DNA of 64,000 nt from Anodontia alba (taxonomy: Eukaryota; Mollusca; Bivalvia; Lucinida; Lucinidae), in the NCBI GenBank assembly GCA_964016985.1, contig OZ024823.1, positions 29,429,216-29,493,215 on the forward strand. Reading direction: 5' to 3'. Within the stretch, counting starts at the first letter, position 1; every line of letters starts with the position of its first letter. The notes beneath the pieces were generated by a model. The model saw nothing but the letters and a program-made list of their open reading frames with translations. It had not been told where the DNA came from and did not search any database. A program made the position numbers and the translations under genes. Below are positions 45,974 to 57,254 of this stretch, piece after piece.

Positions 45974-46032
45974 CAGTGTACTCATTAGAATCTCCTCGAT
46001 GAGGATAAGGCGATTGTAGCGAATACACAAAA
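45974..46032. repeat. diverged Pal-type core
   Basis: GTGTACTCATTAGAATCTCC TCGATGAGG then CGATTGTAGCGAATACAC keeps the dyad layout of the Pal core with many changes and no terminal repeats. Confidence 0.5.
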
Positions 46033-46356
46033 CATACATTTTTATGATGAAATCAATACATGTCTCTGAAATCGCTAAATATTTGTTTTCTTGTGTGTTC
46101 AAAAGAATTTTTCTCAAAACCGAGTTCGAATCAGTCACTACAAACGAGCTATCAGTGTTTGAAACTTTGAATTGTTACTGTATTTTTAACTAATGTATAA
46201 TTAAATCTAAAAATGATAACTGACATTTATTTGAGTTTGACATTGTAAATTACCCGTGTGCTATGAAGCCTAGAGTGAAGGAGCCCGTAAAATTGGTCTA
46301 ACGCTACCCAGATCCCACTTGAATACGTAACGTTAAGTGAAATGACGTTGAAGCCC

Positions 46357-47962
46357 TGGGCCGAGTTGCTCAAAGCTTAACGAAATTGTTAGCTAACGTG
46401 ACGTATTTTTATACTGAAATATGGCAAATGCATCGATACTTGTTTGCTATAAAATTGTGTGAAGCTACTCACATTTTTGCATCAAACATATCCATGGCGG
46501 AGAATCTACGTCACATCACATAATGAATGGGTCCACGGGATATTTATAAAAATCGTCTGAATTCAGGTAAGACTTTGTATGATATTTCCGTTAATACTGG
46601 TCAGATTTGTATGAAATTTGAAGCAGATACTCCGCAAAAATATTGAAATATGCCCATCTAATTAATTTCTTGACAAAAATCTGATTAAAAATTTGTTGAC
46701 GAGCAACCGCATTTTTTTTCTTTGGAAATGGGTTCACACAGCAAAGGGAGTCAACACTTAAACGGGCTGTATTTCGTATTCTTTGTGTGTTTAATTTGTT
46801 CCCATATGAATCAAATGCTTTGAGAATGAAGCCGAAAGCTTATCACTATCAAGATTTAGTTTTTGCGTCGTTTATTTGGGAAAAAATAAGAAAGTTTGAA
46901 AATTAATCGGTTCACATACGAAATTTTCAGAGATGGGGTCCACCCAAACATCAGAAGCAAATTAGAAGGCATACTTTCACATTTTGACTGGAATCATCGG
47001 GCGTTTGTCTCCAGGGAAAATACCTATCGGATTTTTACATAAGTGTTTTATTACTAGGCTTACCTTACCCGGAAAGTGGCCATGGGAAGCGATTAAGAAG
47101 CACATCAGAATATAATACTCTTGAATAAAAAAGAAAAATGTTTTTGGTTTCGAATGTTTTAAGAGATATCTTTAGCTTTTATTTTAAGCTTGTATGCTAT
47201 TATGAAAACGGTTGAGATTATCAGTGCTAGCAAATAGGATCAAAAAGCGCTTTAAACCTTTCTATGGAGAAGTCATTGCCATCAGATCGCATGAGTTATT
47301 CTGCAGTGTTTTGTCTCGGTAGAAAATTATACACATACTCCATTTTCCCGGAGAAAAATGAGGTTGTTCGTCAATAATTTTTAAATCCATTACGAAAACA
47401 CGCCTATATAGTTTTGACCCCCTTAAACCCCACTTTTATACAGTGAAACTGGGGTTAACAGGGGTATACATTATTTTTCTTATTTCTGCTCAAAAACATA
47501 GATTGTGGGTATTCGTTAGAACCGCCTTCACAAGGTGGTTCTAACAAGTACCCACAATCTATATTTTGAGCAGAAACATAAAAAATATCAGACATTTTTA
47601 TCTAAAAATTTTCCTTTGTTGGTTGTAAAATTTTCAATATATTTGAATAGGCGTGTTTTCGTAATGCATATTTTGGTGAGGAAATTTAATAAGATGGGTA
47701 TGTTTGAATATTTTCTGCGGGGTATCTGCTTTAAATTTCATACAAATCTGAACAGTAATAACGGAACTATCAAACAAAGTCTTACCTGAATCGCACAAAA
47801 ATTTCTATAAATATCACATGGACCCATTCATTAAAGTCACGTGATGTGGCGTAAGTTCTCCTCTGTGATATCAGTGTATTTGAAAGTACCTTAGCTATAA
47901 CAGTTAAAGAGATTGTCATGAACGAGCTCTTTAAGTTAACGATGCTTTGAACAACTGGGCCC
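46357..47962. mobile_element. long inverted-repeat element carrying Pal copy 8
   Basis: The left arm (about 46357-46740) starts GGGCCGAGTTGCTCAAAGC. The right arm (about 47340-47962) ends GCTTTGAACAACTGGGCCC. The arms stay complementary inward: TGAATGGGTCCAYGKGATAT, AGGTAAGACTTTGT, AGATTTGTATGAAATTT, and ACGARCAACCKCATTTTT. TTGAA occurs next to both ends and may be a target duplication. The spacer (46741-47340) shows no coding motif. The right arm is interrupted by a Pal element. Confidence 0.85.
47388..47666 (-). mobile_element. Pal element copy 8, in one arm of an inverted repeat
   Basis: A complete copy with ends CATTACGAAAACACGCCTAT and AGGCGTGTTTTCGTAATG and an intact core (GTTAGAACCGCC...GGTGGTTCTAAC). 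The opposite arm of the host element (about 46676-46690) preserves the empty site, giving a third before/after comparison. Confidence 0.94.
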
Positions 47963-48610
47963 TTGAATCAGCATATTGTGCAAAACGTTTATTGGTGTCA
48001 AAGTGACACTAGTTGTTGTGGAATAACGTCATTGTATTCAACATACTAAATACGAAGATTTTATCTTTTTTCTCGGGCTTTTTGATGATATCTGTAAATG
48101 GAATCACACAAAAATATACAAGAATGGCGACCACATATGTTTCTTCTATTGCCTGTGGCCTCATGTTCAAATTGTTTACATAGAACTTGGCAAATGTTAA
48201 TGCATGAAAAAATATGTGATTCTTACATTTGAACCTATAAACTAACATTTTCTTATTTCTTATTATTTTCTCTGTGTTCTGTTTTCTGTCAAATTAGTTC
48301 TCTCACCTGTGTCGCCTTGAATTCGATCCGCTGGTGGACTGGTCAAGGTTGGTACAGTTACCAGGAGGAGGCATAGCCCAACATAAAATAGCATTATGAT
48401 GTCTGCAAAAGAGATGTTACACTAAACTGGGAACATCTGTTTTCGCCTCCTTTCTGGAAAGAGACATACCCTTAAAGACCAGACTGCTGTTCTTAGAAGG
48501 GTTTGTTTCCGTTTAGGGTAGAACCCTCTTCAGAAGTGCTCTTGTATGCAGAAAAGCAAACTGAAAGTCATAAAAGTCGTCTAGTAGAAAATGGTGGACT
48601 GTCTACCAAA
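47963..48610. other. intergenic, nothing recognised
   Basis: No supported feature. Confidence 0.5.
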
Positions 48611-48717
48611 CCAGTGGGCACGCAAAATTAAACCAACGTCCTATCAACGTTGTTTCAACATCGAGGACGTTGAATCAACGCTCAAACGACCTTGTTTCAA
48701 TGTTATGTGCCTATTGG
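48611..48717. mobile_element. CCAGTGGGCAC MITE
   Basis: CCAGTGGGCACGCAA at the left pairs with ATGTTATGTGCCTATTGG at the right. Inside, CAACGT/ACGTTG motifs repeat (CAACGTCC, CAACGTTG, GACGTTGAATCAACG). I know similar TGGGCAC...CAACGTTG elements from many invertebrates. Confidence 0.72.
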
Positions 48718-49269
48718 AAAGTGTATACAGTCCTCTTCATTCCAAAGTTTATATTACTTATTGAAGGTTTGAGATTTTATAGCGCTTTCAATAAAGTTTC
48801 ATTTATATCGAACCGGAGTTGTGTATTATTACATGTAGTGATATAGCTTTGCTTTCAGTGTAGTTGCATGCAAACATATTTTGGGCGCTCATTACACACA
48901 TGAAACATGCTCGTAAGTAAAATATGTGAAATAAAGAGAGGTCGCCTAAAATATGGTTAATGCACCCGGAGATAAAATACAGGGACTATTTCCCGAGAAA
49001 TTTGCAAACGAGTCCTTTATCACAGGAGCTACTCTTAAAGGAAATAATTTTTTCCTTCTGGAAGCGAGGGAACAAAGTTTTTTTTTTTCTTTAAAAGTAG
49101 TCCTTATTTTCTATTTTTTCCTGGGTGCGCTTAAAAATAATTCCGTACTGGTTTCGCCTCTATATACAGCCGCTGTCCGTCTGTATAAAAACGACCCCAG
49201 TCCATTTTATACGCAACGGGTACATATTAGGTTAACAAATCGTGAGATGGGCCACAGCATTTCTTACAG
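48718..49269. other. intergenic with an uncharacterised open frame
   Basis: A 130-codon frame (48953-49345, plus) crosses a T-run and enters LINE sequence in the wrong frame. I see no protein motif and do not call it a gene. Confidence 0.4.
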
Positions 49270-49596
49270 TCAGAAATTTACAGATTTATACATTGAAAGG
49301 TTTGGACATGTGGACTTCTCCAATGGTGCAGTCAAGACAGCCTGATGACATACAGGTTGATGGAAAGCGTGGGTCTGGGAGGCCCAAGATGACATGGAAG
49401 CAGCTGACAGGGAGGAATTGCAGAGAATGAAATCTCTCGGCTAAAACCCCTCATGATAGACACACCTGGAGATCTGGTGTGAGATCGGTCATGCGTGCAG
49501 CAAGTCAATTACCTGAAAAGGGGGTCACTGATGCGGATGTTGCCCCTGAACTTGCACGTTAAGTAAAATCCAATGGTGATGATGATGATGACATAT
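49270..49596 (+). pseudogene. LINE C-terminus and 3' end with GAT tail
   Basis: Frameshifted pieces of the C-terminal part of a non-LTR retrotransposon polyprotein: RFGHVDF, IQVDGKRGSGRPKMTWKQLT, then HTWRSGVRSVMRAASQLPEK and a stop near 49560. A short (GAT)n run at about 49572-49590 follows, as expected for LINEs whose 3' ends carry short tandem repeats. Everything upstream of the RFGHV motif is missing, so it is a 5'-truncated insertion. Confidence 0.8.
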
Positions 49597-50329
49597 GGTT
49601 CCAGAGATAACTTATACTAGACGCTTTAGATCCTTGGCTATCCATAGAGTGCATTGCGAAGACTGATCGGACTGCGCTGATTCGTAGGCTTATCTGGGTC
49701 TTTGCTGGCCGTAAACGTAACTTGTGGCTTCTCCACAATATACGTTTTTTATGGAGAAATAATAAGAAAAATATGTATATTTTTATTCAGATTTATGTTT
49801 TTATCTTGATAACCCTCTTTTCCAGAGCTATATGGCATTTTCATAACTTAATATGAGAAACAAAGAGGAATGTTTGGCTATTGGGTACATATTAACAGAT
49901 TTATACAGTAAAAATAATGCTAGACGTAATGAGCACATTGATAAGATGGCTTAAAAGACTGAAAAAATCTGAAAATCCCCTTTATAATGTAGACCCCTAA
50001 ATATCTCTGCTTTCAATATGTATTAAGTTAAATATCACATTAACTTGTTGACATAACGATCTCGTAGGGTCTGGTACTAGACTTTTCAAAGACTAAATCA
50101 GGATACATGCAATCCCCGGGTTCCTAGACACGCGTTATAAGATCAGCAAAACTAATAATTGAATCGGGGTTGATAATGAGCGCATTGTATAAGCGCTTAT
50201 TGTGCACATTACACATATGCGTAAGGAAAGATATTTGCAAAAAAGAGAGATTACATAACAGAGGATATATTCTCCTCCTTTATCATGGGGCTGCTATAAC
50301 AGGAAAGTATTTACCCTTTCAATAATACC
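49597..50329. other. intergenic with one CAGACTGATC-type unit
   Basis: A repeat of the GCGAAGACTGATCGGACTGC type lies at about 49657-49715. Nothing else is supported. Confidence 0.5.
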
Positions 50330-50660
50330 ATAAACTTGAATAAATTAAAAAAAAATCTCTGCAATCTTAAAAATATTATAAAATTTCATAAAATATATCT
50401 GTATTCATAAAAAAAGTATGATGTCTTACCAGACCAGCACCATTTCATTCGATAAACTTGCATCAAGACTGACTCTGTATTCATAAAAATATTATAAACT
50501 GGCACGGACTATGTCTCCGTATTCATTAACATATTAATGTCTTACCAGGCGCCAGGTTATTTACCGGTACTATAAACTACCAATACTAAAAACTACCCGC
50601 ATCCAGTTCAATCAATACTGTAAACCTGCTTAAAATAAAAATATTAATGTCCAGATTATT
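50330..50660 (+). repeat. start of the 80-bp-monomer array
   Basis: CTGTATTCATAAAA, ATGTCTTACCAG and CATTTCATTCGATAAACTTG are early, diverged monomers of the array that dominates 52330-55290. Confidence 0.7.
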
Positions 50661-51135
50661 GATCATTACTATAAGAGACTGGGTGCCATAAAACCTGGTA
50701 TACTGTCAGTAAAAGAATGACAGGTAGAGGTTCAGTAGGGGGAATTTAGTGTTGGGAAATTAAGTACTGACTTTCATCTGTTCTATAGGTAATATCATTT
50801 TAGCCGGCGTACAAAATTATTTGTTGGCTGAGCGGAGACTTACAACACAGCCTATACATCTGATAAGAAGTCTATAGATGCGCAGACTGATTGAGCCTTC
50901 ACTTGATACACTTTTTAATTTTGTATGATGTCTCTACATCATTACCCTTCATTAATAACCCAAAACATGAACTGTCCCATGTACATTTTAGAACTTTGAT
51001 AATAATGTAATGCAAATATTGATCTTTTTCCTTATAATTTCTTAATCCACTTAATCCACTGTGGAATAAAACTAAACTCGAATTATGCACAATTACATTT
51101 ATCGAAACATTTTGGCATTAATGAATAACATAGAT

Positions 51136-51377
51136 TATCACGAAAACCTGCCTATATAATTATGACACCCTTAAACTCCACTTTTATATAGTAAAACTGG
51201 GGTTTACAGGGGTATGCATTATTTTTCTCATTTCTGCTCAAAACCATAGATTGTGGATACTCGTTAGAACCGCCTCAGTGAGGTAGTTCTAACGAGTACT
51301 TGCAATCTATGTTTTGAGCAGAAATATAAAAAATATCAGAATTTTTATCTGAAAACTTTCAGTTCTTTTGGTGGTGA
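51136..51377 (-). mobile_element. Pal element copy 9 (one end lost)
   Basis: The left end TATCACGAAAACCTGCCTAT is present and the core is intact (GTTAGAACCGCCTCAGTGAG GTAGTTCTAACGAG). The match stops after TTTTGGTGGTGAAA, where a CAGATCAGCCTGA-type repeat begins, so the right terminal repeat is missing. Confidence 0.88.
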
Positions 51378-51475
51378 AAATGGCATGTGCGCCTAGTGAA
51401 GACTCAGATCAGCCTGAAGATCCTGCACATGTCGATCTTAGTCTTTGCGGGCAAGCATGTAAACTGTATGACTAC
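51378..51475 (+). repeat. CAGATCAGCCTG-type unit
   Basis: GTGAAGACTCAGATCAGCCT ... CTTAGTCTTTGCGGGCAAGC, adjoining the broken end of Pal copy 9. Confidence 0.65.
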
Positions 51476-51699
51476 TGTATCCTGGATGCAAAGGAATGAA
51501 GACATTAATGTCTTGAACCCTAAGTAAAAATACATTTTTTTCTACACGTTTATTTCTACATTTTCATTCATGCACTTCTAAATACTATAATGGGATCGAA
51601 CGCAAGAAAATGCCATTGTGACACAGGTTGTCGCCGAAGGCGAATGTCGGACTATGCATGTCTATACACATATAGAAAGAAGAACCAAATTAATATTTA

Positions 51700-52260
51700 G
51701 ACAAACAATTGCAATCTACCCTCCAAATAAATCAAGTTTTTTAACAAAACATTTGCTATCCCCTAAAAATATTTATAGCCCTTTAAAATGCCACTTAAAT
51801 ACACATATAAAAAAGAAAACAATATAAATATATTAACAATATAAGCAACAAAATAAGAAATGAAAAAAATATATTTGTTTTTGTTTCAAAATAGTTGTTA
51901 ATCCCACATTTTATTTATAATCCTTCAGAAGGCCACTTAGATACTTAAAAAATAAATACAAATAAATATTTCAACAATGTAAGAAATAAATTTATAAATA
52001 AAACAAAAATATTCCAATATACACTCATAAATTATCAATTTTCCAAACTGTGTTTTAGTCCTTCGAAATGTTTTTTATCCTTCAGGAGCCTCTTAGATAA
52101 ATAAATAAAATAAATAAATTACGTAAATATTATAAGAATGCGAGAAACAAATTAATAAACAAACAATTCAACTCTGCTCTTCAGATAAGACAATTTTACT
52201 GACTGGCTTGTAATCCCCTCGAAAAAATTTGATTACCCTTCAGGAGGCCTCTTTACTACC
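51700..52260 (+). repeat. about 155-bp tandem repeat, 4 diverged copies
   Basis: CCTTCAGAAGGCCACTTAGA-like anchors recur near 51778, 51922, 52079 and 52237. Between them are A/T-rich AAATAAATA runs and a CAATYTACC/CAATATAC element. Confidence 0.75.
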
Positions 52261-53453
52261 CCCTGCTGGTAATTCATAATCACCCCTTTAGGACATGTCT
52301 TTGATCTACCTTGTATACCGCCTAAGTCGGAGCAATAAAATCATTAGAGAGTGGTACTACTTTTGGCCTCATTTTGCCGTTGTCCAGTTCATTCATCATT
52401 ACTATAAACTTGTATCAAATATATCCATGTATTCCAAATATTATTGATATTGTACGAACAGTTATATTACCAATTATATACTTGCATATAAATATTTCTG
52501 TAATCATACAAGTATTGATGTCTTAACAGCATCCAGTTCGTTCACTATTACTGGAAAATTGTATAAAAAATATCTCTGTATTCATACGTTTTTTTAATGT
52601 TGTACCAGCTTCTAGTTAATTCACCATTACTATGAACTTGCATAATGTCCATAAATAAATTAATGTCGCACCAACTATGAACTTGCATCAAAATAAGTCT
52701 GTGTCCATAAATAAATTGATCTCACCAGCTTCCATTTCATTGAACGGTACTATAAACTGGTATAGACAATGTATTCTTAAAATATTGATATCTTACCAGC
52801 TTTCAGTTCTATCACCAATAGCATAACATAAAAATATTCCAGTAATCATACAAGTATTGATGTCTTAACAGCATCCAGTTCATTCACTATTACTGTAAAA
52901 CTGTACCAAAAATATCTCTGTATTCATAAGATTTTTCTTAACTGTTTTACCATCTTCCAGTTAATTCACCATTACTATGAACTTGCATAGTGTCCATAAA
53001 TAGATTAATGTCTCACCAGCTATGGATGCATCAAAATAAGTCTGTGTACATAAATAAATTAATGTCTTACCAGCTTACATTTCATTGAACGGTACTATAA
53101 ACTGGTATAAAAATGTATTCTAAAAAATATTGATAACTTACCAGCTTCCAGTTCTATCACCGATAGCATAAACTTGTATAAACCTATTTGTTTCTCATCT
53201 CTCTTTCGTTAGGTGCCTTAGGAGCCGTGTGCTATGTGATTGTGGCGTTACCTGGATATCTGTACTTATATTTTTGCATCAAAAATACCTCAGAAATCAT
53301 AAAAATATTGATATCTTACCAGCTTCCGGTTCATTCATCAATACTCGTAGCAAAAATATCTATGAAATCATAAAAGTATTGATGTCTTACAACTTTCTAG
53401 TTCTGTCACCAACATTATAAACTAAATGAAGAATATGTCTGTACTCGTATAAA

Positions 53454-54509
53454 TGGCTGCGTTCGTTTTGCTACGAAACGGCGTACGCCGATGCCCCGCA
53501 TGCGCCTCCTTTACGCAGAACCGTTTGTTTACTGGCTTACGCCGGCTTACGCCGATCACATCACCGGCCAAACTTCGTGTTCAAGTGAAAAGAGTGCCAC
53601 CGACGATAGAGAAAAATGGCCATAACAGCCTGCACAGCAACAATAGTTGCTGTTACTGAGTTTTTTTTTAAGAGAAAGAGGTTCCCGTCAAAATTATGTT
53701 AGTGGCCGGTTGCGTCACCGCTTCAGTGTAAGAAAGAATTTGTGTCCAGGGCTGGAAAAATCTTAATACCCTCATTATACTCCAAACGGACATATAGTGC
53801 CAACAAAATTTTGCGATTATTTTGCTGCATTTGAGCTCTGCTATGCAATTTCCAACCTCTTCTAAAATTGCAGCAGACGACATTTGGATTTTTTTTGGAG
53901 ACAATGCCATTCACATGAAATATCAGCCTGATCGTCTCCAAAAAATAGGGAAATAAAAATGTCATCTGCTGCAATTTTGCTTAGCGCACAAGAGGTTGGA
54001 AATCGCACAGCAGAGCTCATTTAAACTAAAACAGCTTAGGTGAAACTAAATTTGACAAATTTGCAGAAACCACTGATCTGATTCCCAGACATCTCGTTTT
54101 TAAAAAAGCTATTTCTTGTTTGGACAAAAAACAAAACAACATCTAAATAGTTTCAGTCAGCTGCTTCAAAGCGTAAGATTGGTCACTAATATGACTGTGC
54201 TGTAATGATTATTTGGGGGGGTACTTTTTACTAAATATATAGTCAGGATTTCAACAAAACGCTGAAAATAAACTTCAGAAATTTACCAGGCCATATTTGT
54301 TTCTCCGCTTCGCCGATTCCACGCGTTGGTGAAAATTCGGCGAGCTTGGCGTACGCCGGTATTTCGCCTACTGGATGAGCCGGTCACATGAGAAGTTCCA
54401 ATAAAATGTACTCGCCGTTTCGCCGTCCCGTGATCCAAATCAATTGAGTACTTCGCCGATTACGGACCACTACCGGCCGACGACCGGCGAAGCAAAAGAA
54501 ACGCAGCCA
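53454..54509. mobile_element. 1.06-kb TIR element with inner foldback
   Basis: TGGCTGCGTTCGTTTTGCTA at the left pairs with TTCGCCGG... read from the right end (AGCAAAAGAAACGCAGCCA). The subterminal parts are rich in GGCGTACGCC and CGCCGATTAC motifs. Inside, 53820-53905 and 53935-54035 are inverted copies sharing GAGCTCTGCT, TTTCCAACCTCTT and GCAGCAGAYGACATTT. It is GC-richer than the array it sits in. The joined flanks restore a monomer, so the target duplication is absent or at most 2 bp. No transposase. Confidence 0.85.
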
Positions 54510-54638
54510 ATACTGAGGTCTTACCCGTTTCCAGTTCATTCAACAGTACTTCAAACTTTCATCTAAACCTCTGTATTCAAAAAAAATATTGATGCATTAC
54601 CAGCTTCCAGTTCATTCAAGCTTTCTATAAACATGCAT

Positions 54639-54835
54639 TTGTTCTTGTGTTTTTTAATCCTTTTAGCATTGCGATTACCTCGCTTGGGGAAGAGAAACCT
54701 AATCTTAGTGCTTTGCGTACGTTTGTTCGATTTGCGCTTGTTTAGTTTTGCCTGTTTTCTTTTCTTCTTGGTGTCTGGGAAGGGCTGTGGTTTGCGATTG
54801 TGCCACTCCCTGGACTTTTCTTGACCTTTTTTTAC
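54639..54835 (+). mobile_element. RetA copy e, inserted in the array
   Basis: A strongly 5'-truncated copy: TTGTTCTTGTGTTTTTTAAT ... CTCCCTGGACTTTTCTTGAC then T-run. GCAT at 54635-54638 and 54836-54839 is the target duplication, and the flanks rejoin as an array monomer (ACTATAAACATGCATCAAAA-like). Confidence 0.87.
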
Positions 54836-55359
54836 GCATCAAAATATCTATGTCTTCATAAATATATTAGTGTTTTGCCAGCTTTCTGTTTATTTCCTAA
54901 TATCATAAACTTGCTCAAAATATTATTGTAATCATAAAAAGATTATAATCGTGCATAAAACTATCTTTGTATCCATAAATATATCGATGTCTTACCAGCT
55001 TCCAGTTTATTCTTTAATTCTATAAACTAACATGAAAAATGGCTCTTTCTCATAATATGTTTGATACATTACCGGCTTCAAGTCTATTTAACCATTCTTT
55101 AAACTGGTATAAAAATATATCTGTTTTCATAAAAAAATATTTTCTCTTAACAGATTTGAGTTAAATCACCAATTGTATAAACTTAAATCAAAAATAGATT
55201 TGTATCAATGAAATTATTGATGGCTTACCAGCTTCCACCTTTTTCAACAATACTATGAACTTGCATCAAAAGTATGCCGTACTTATTTTCGTTTCTAATT
55301 ATGTAACATTAGCTTATGAAATATGATAATAAATGGACGACAATGTAAGAGACTGTATT

Positions 55360-55810
55360 TTAATGTGCACCAAGGAAAGACTCAAATCCTCCGCACAGTC
55401 CGATCAGAGCCTTGTCTCTCCATTAATATATTCGACTATATTCAACGATTATAAGAAACAACATATGTTCTGATCAAGCTATAAGAATGCGCAGGCGGAG
55501 CTAGAACTTTGGTATACGGGCATGTGATAAAGGCCGTTTGTTATCTTCTATTGTCTTACCTCATGTAATCGTGCAATAAATGGACCAGAATGTTAAGCTT
55601 TGAACCACAAGATTAGAAAACGTACGTTCAGACATGAGTACACCCAACGAGGACGCAAATCAGCCGGCGCCTCCGCATCAGTCTGATTAGAGTCTTCGTT
55701 GTCCGCATGAAGAAACTGTGTATCATTGGCAATCTAAAATACACACAGTAAAGATTCTGGTTAGACTGCACGAATGGACAGGCTGGTCTGAACCTTTGCT
55801 TGATGCACAT
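55360..55810 (+). repeat. CAGTCYGATCAGAG-type units
   Basis: Diverged units such as GCACAGTCCGATCAGAGCCT (about 55393) and CAGTCTGATTAGAGTCTTCG (about 55679), with ACGAGGACGCAAATCAGCCG before the latter. Confidence 0.6.
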
Positions 55811-55829
55811 GTCTGAAGGCTCATATGTA

Positions 55830-56545
55830 TCTTATATGCGTCCAAGAAAGGTCTTGTCTCTTCATCAATATATTTACTTTTATATTGCATGATTTATAGG
55901 CGAACAACAATCAGACTGCAAGAATTCACTGCTGATTGGTGTCTTTGCTATCCATGAATGTGGCAATGGCCCTTTACTCACTGCGGTTTCAGAAGTGTCT
56001 GATGACAACTACGTAGAATACCTGTAATCCGTAAGGCGCCTTTTATACCAATACGATACGAATATGTTTTTTTTTTTTTTCATGCAACAAGTGTCTTTAA
56101 TAAAAGTTGTCACATATGTATACCCTATATGCGTCCAAGAAAGGTCTTTTCTTTTCATCAATATATTTTCTTTAATTTTGCATGATTTATGGGCGAACAA
56201 CAATCAGACTGCACGAATTCACTGCTGATTGGTATCTTTGCTATTCATGTATGTGGCAAGGGCCCTTACTCATACTGCGATTTTGGAAGTTTCTGATGAC
56301 AATTGGGACAGCTGTAATTCTTTAATTTTGCATGATTTATGGGCGAACAACAATCAGACTGCACGAATTCACTGCTGATTGGTATCTTTGCTATTCATGT
56401 ATGTGGCAAGGGCCCTTACTCATACTGCGATTTTGGAAGTTTCTGATGACAATTGGGACAGCTGTAATTCTGAGGCAACTGAGGCGCATTTTATACCAAT
56501 ACGATACCGATATGTAATTTTTTTTTCATGCAACAAGCGTTTTTA
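55830..56545 (+). repeat. tandem duplications of about 295 and 150 bp
   Basis: A unit with TATGCGTCCAAGAAAGGTCT and GGCGAACAACAATCAGACTG occurs at about 55834 and 56131. Its core from TTTAATTTTGCATGATTTAT to GGGACAGCTGTAATTC is then repeated without any difference at 56171-56320 and 56321-56470. Confidence 0.95.
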
Positions 56546-56659
56546 ATTAGAAGTGTCGCAGGACAGCTTAGCTCGCCTGAATTTACCTTTAAAAGCTTTA
56601 GCCATAACTCAAATTAAAGTCCGCAAGTCCGTGACCTTAACCATAAGGTCACTCATGTT

Positions 56660-56838
56660 GGTTCATCAAAAAACAAAACAAAACAAAACAAAAACAAAAA
56701 ACAAAAACAAACAAACAAACAAACAAACCAAAAAAAAAAAAAAAAAAAAAAACAACAACAAAGCAACAAAAAAAAAAAACAAAAAAAAAAAACACCAAAC
56801 AACGCCCCCCCCCCCCACCTCCCCTAAAAAAACAACAA

Positions 56839-56874
<36 letters not shown>

Positions 56875-56885
56875 AAATAAAATAA
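56660..56885. repeat. A-rich low-complexity tract with poly-C
   Basis: AAAAC, AAAC and CAA runs, several poly-A runs and one C-run near 56805. Open frames on both strands are artefacts. Confidence 0.95.
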
Positions 56886-57179
56886 AACACCAGACCAGTA
56901 TCTAACATCAGAATGAATTACTGTCATCCAGAGAAACAGAAGATATAACCTTTTAACCAACTTTGACCAATGTTGACGCCGTGATGACTGCTCTAGCTCT
57001 ACCTGTACTTTCGTACAAGCGAGCTTAAAAGGACAGCTGCAGATAGTACCATACCCTGTTTTTTTTTTATCGAAGATACCTGTTTTTTAATACTTAAGCA
57101 GGTGGTAAGGCTCAAAGGTTGGAAAAAAAAATGACAATTACTACCGTAACGGTGACTAGTATGATTATAAATCGTAAAA

Positions 57180-57181
<2 letters not shown>

Positions 57182-57217
<36 letters not shown>
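57182..57217. repeat. (AAT)n microsatellite
   Basis: About 12 AAT units. Confidence 0.95.
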
Positions 57218-57220
<3 letters not shown>

Positions 57221-57254
57221 TTAAAACAAAATTGAAAGCAAAAATGTATGCCTG

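Larger units (their letters stand above)
52330..55290 (+). repeat. array of about 80-bp monomers with 340-bp higher order
   Basis: The monomer is roughly TATCTCTGTATTCATAAAAA, TATTGATGTCTTACCAGCTT, CCAGTTCATTCACC, ATTACTATAAACTTGCATCA. A block near 52489 (AATCATACAAGTATTGATGT CTTAACAGCATCCAG) recurs near 52829 with the same neighbours, so about four monomers form a 340-bp unit. The array is interrupted by the element 53454-54509 and by RetA copy e. Read on the minus strand each monomer carries CTGGAAGCTGGTAAGA, which looks like a splice donor. Confidence 0.85.

Noticed and set aside
48953..49345. 130-codon plus-strand frame
   Set aside because: It passes through a T-run and enters the LINE C-terminus in the wrong frame.
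52330..55290. Multi-exon host gene suggested by repeated GTAAGA donors
   Set aside because: No consistent coding frame between the donors and no acceptors with branch sites were seen; kept only as a finding to test.
56553..56960. Lys/Asn/Thr-rich and Phe-rich frames on opposite strands
   Set aside because: Low-complexity A-rich sequence.
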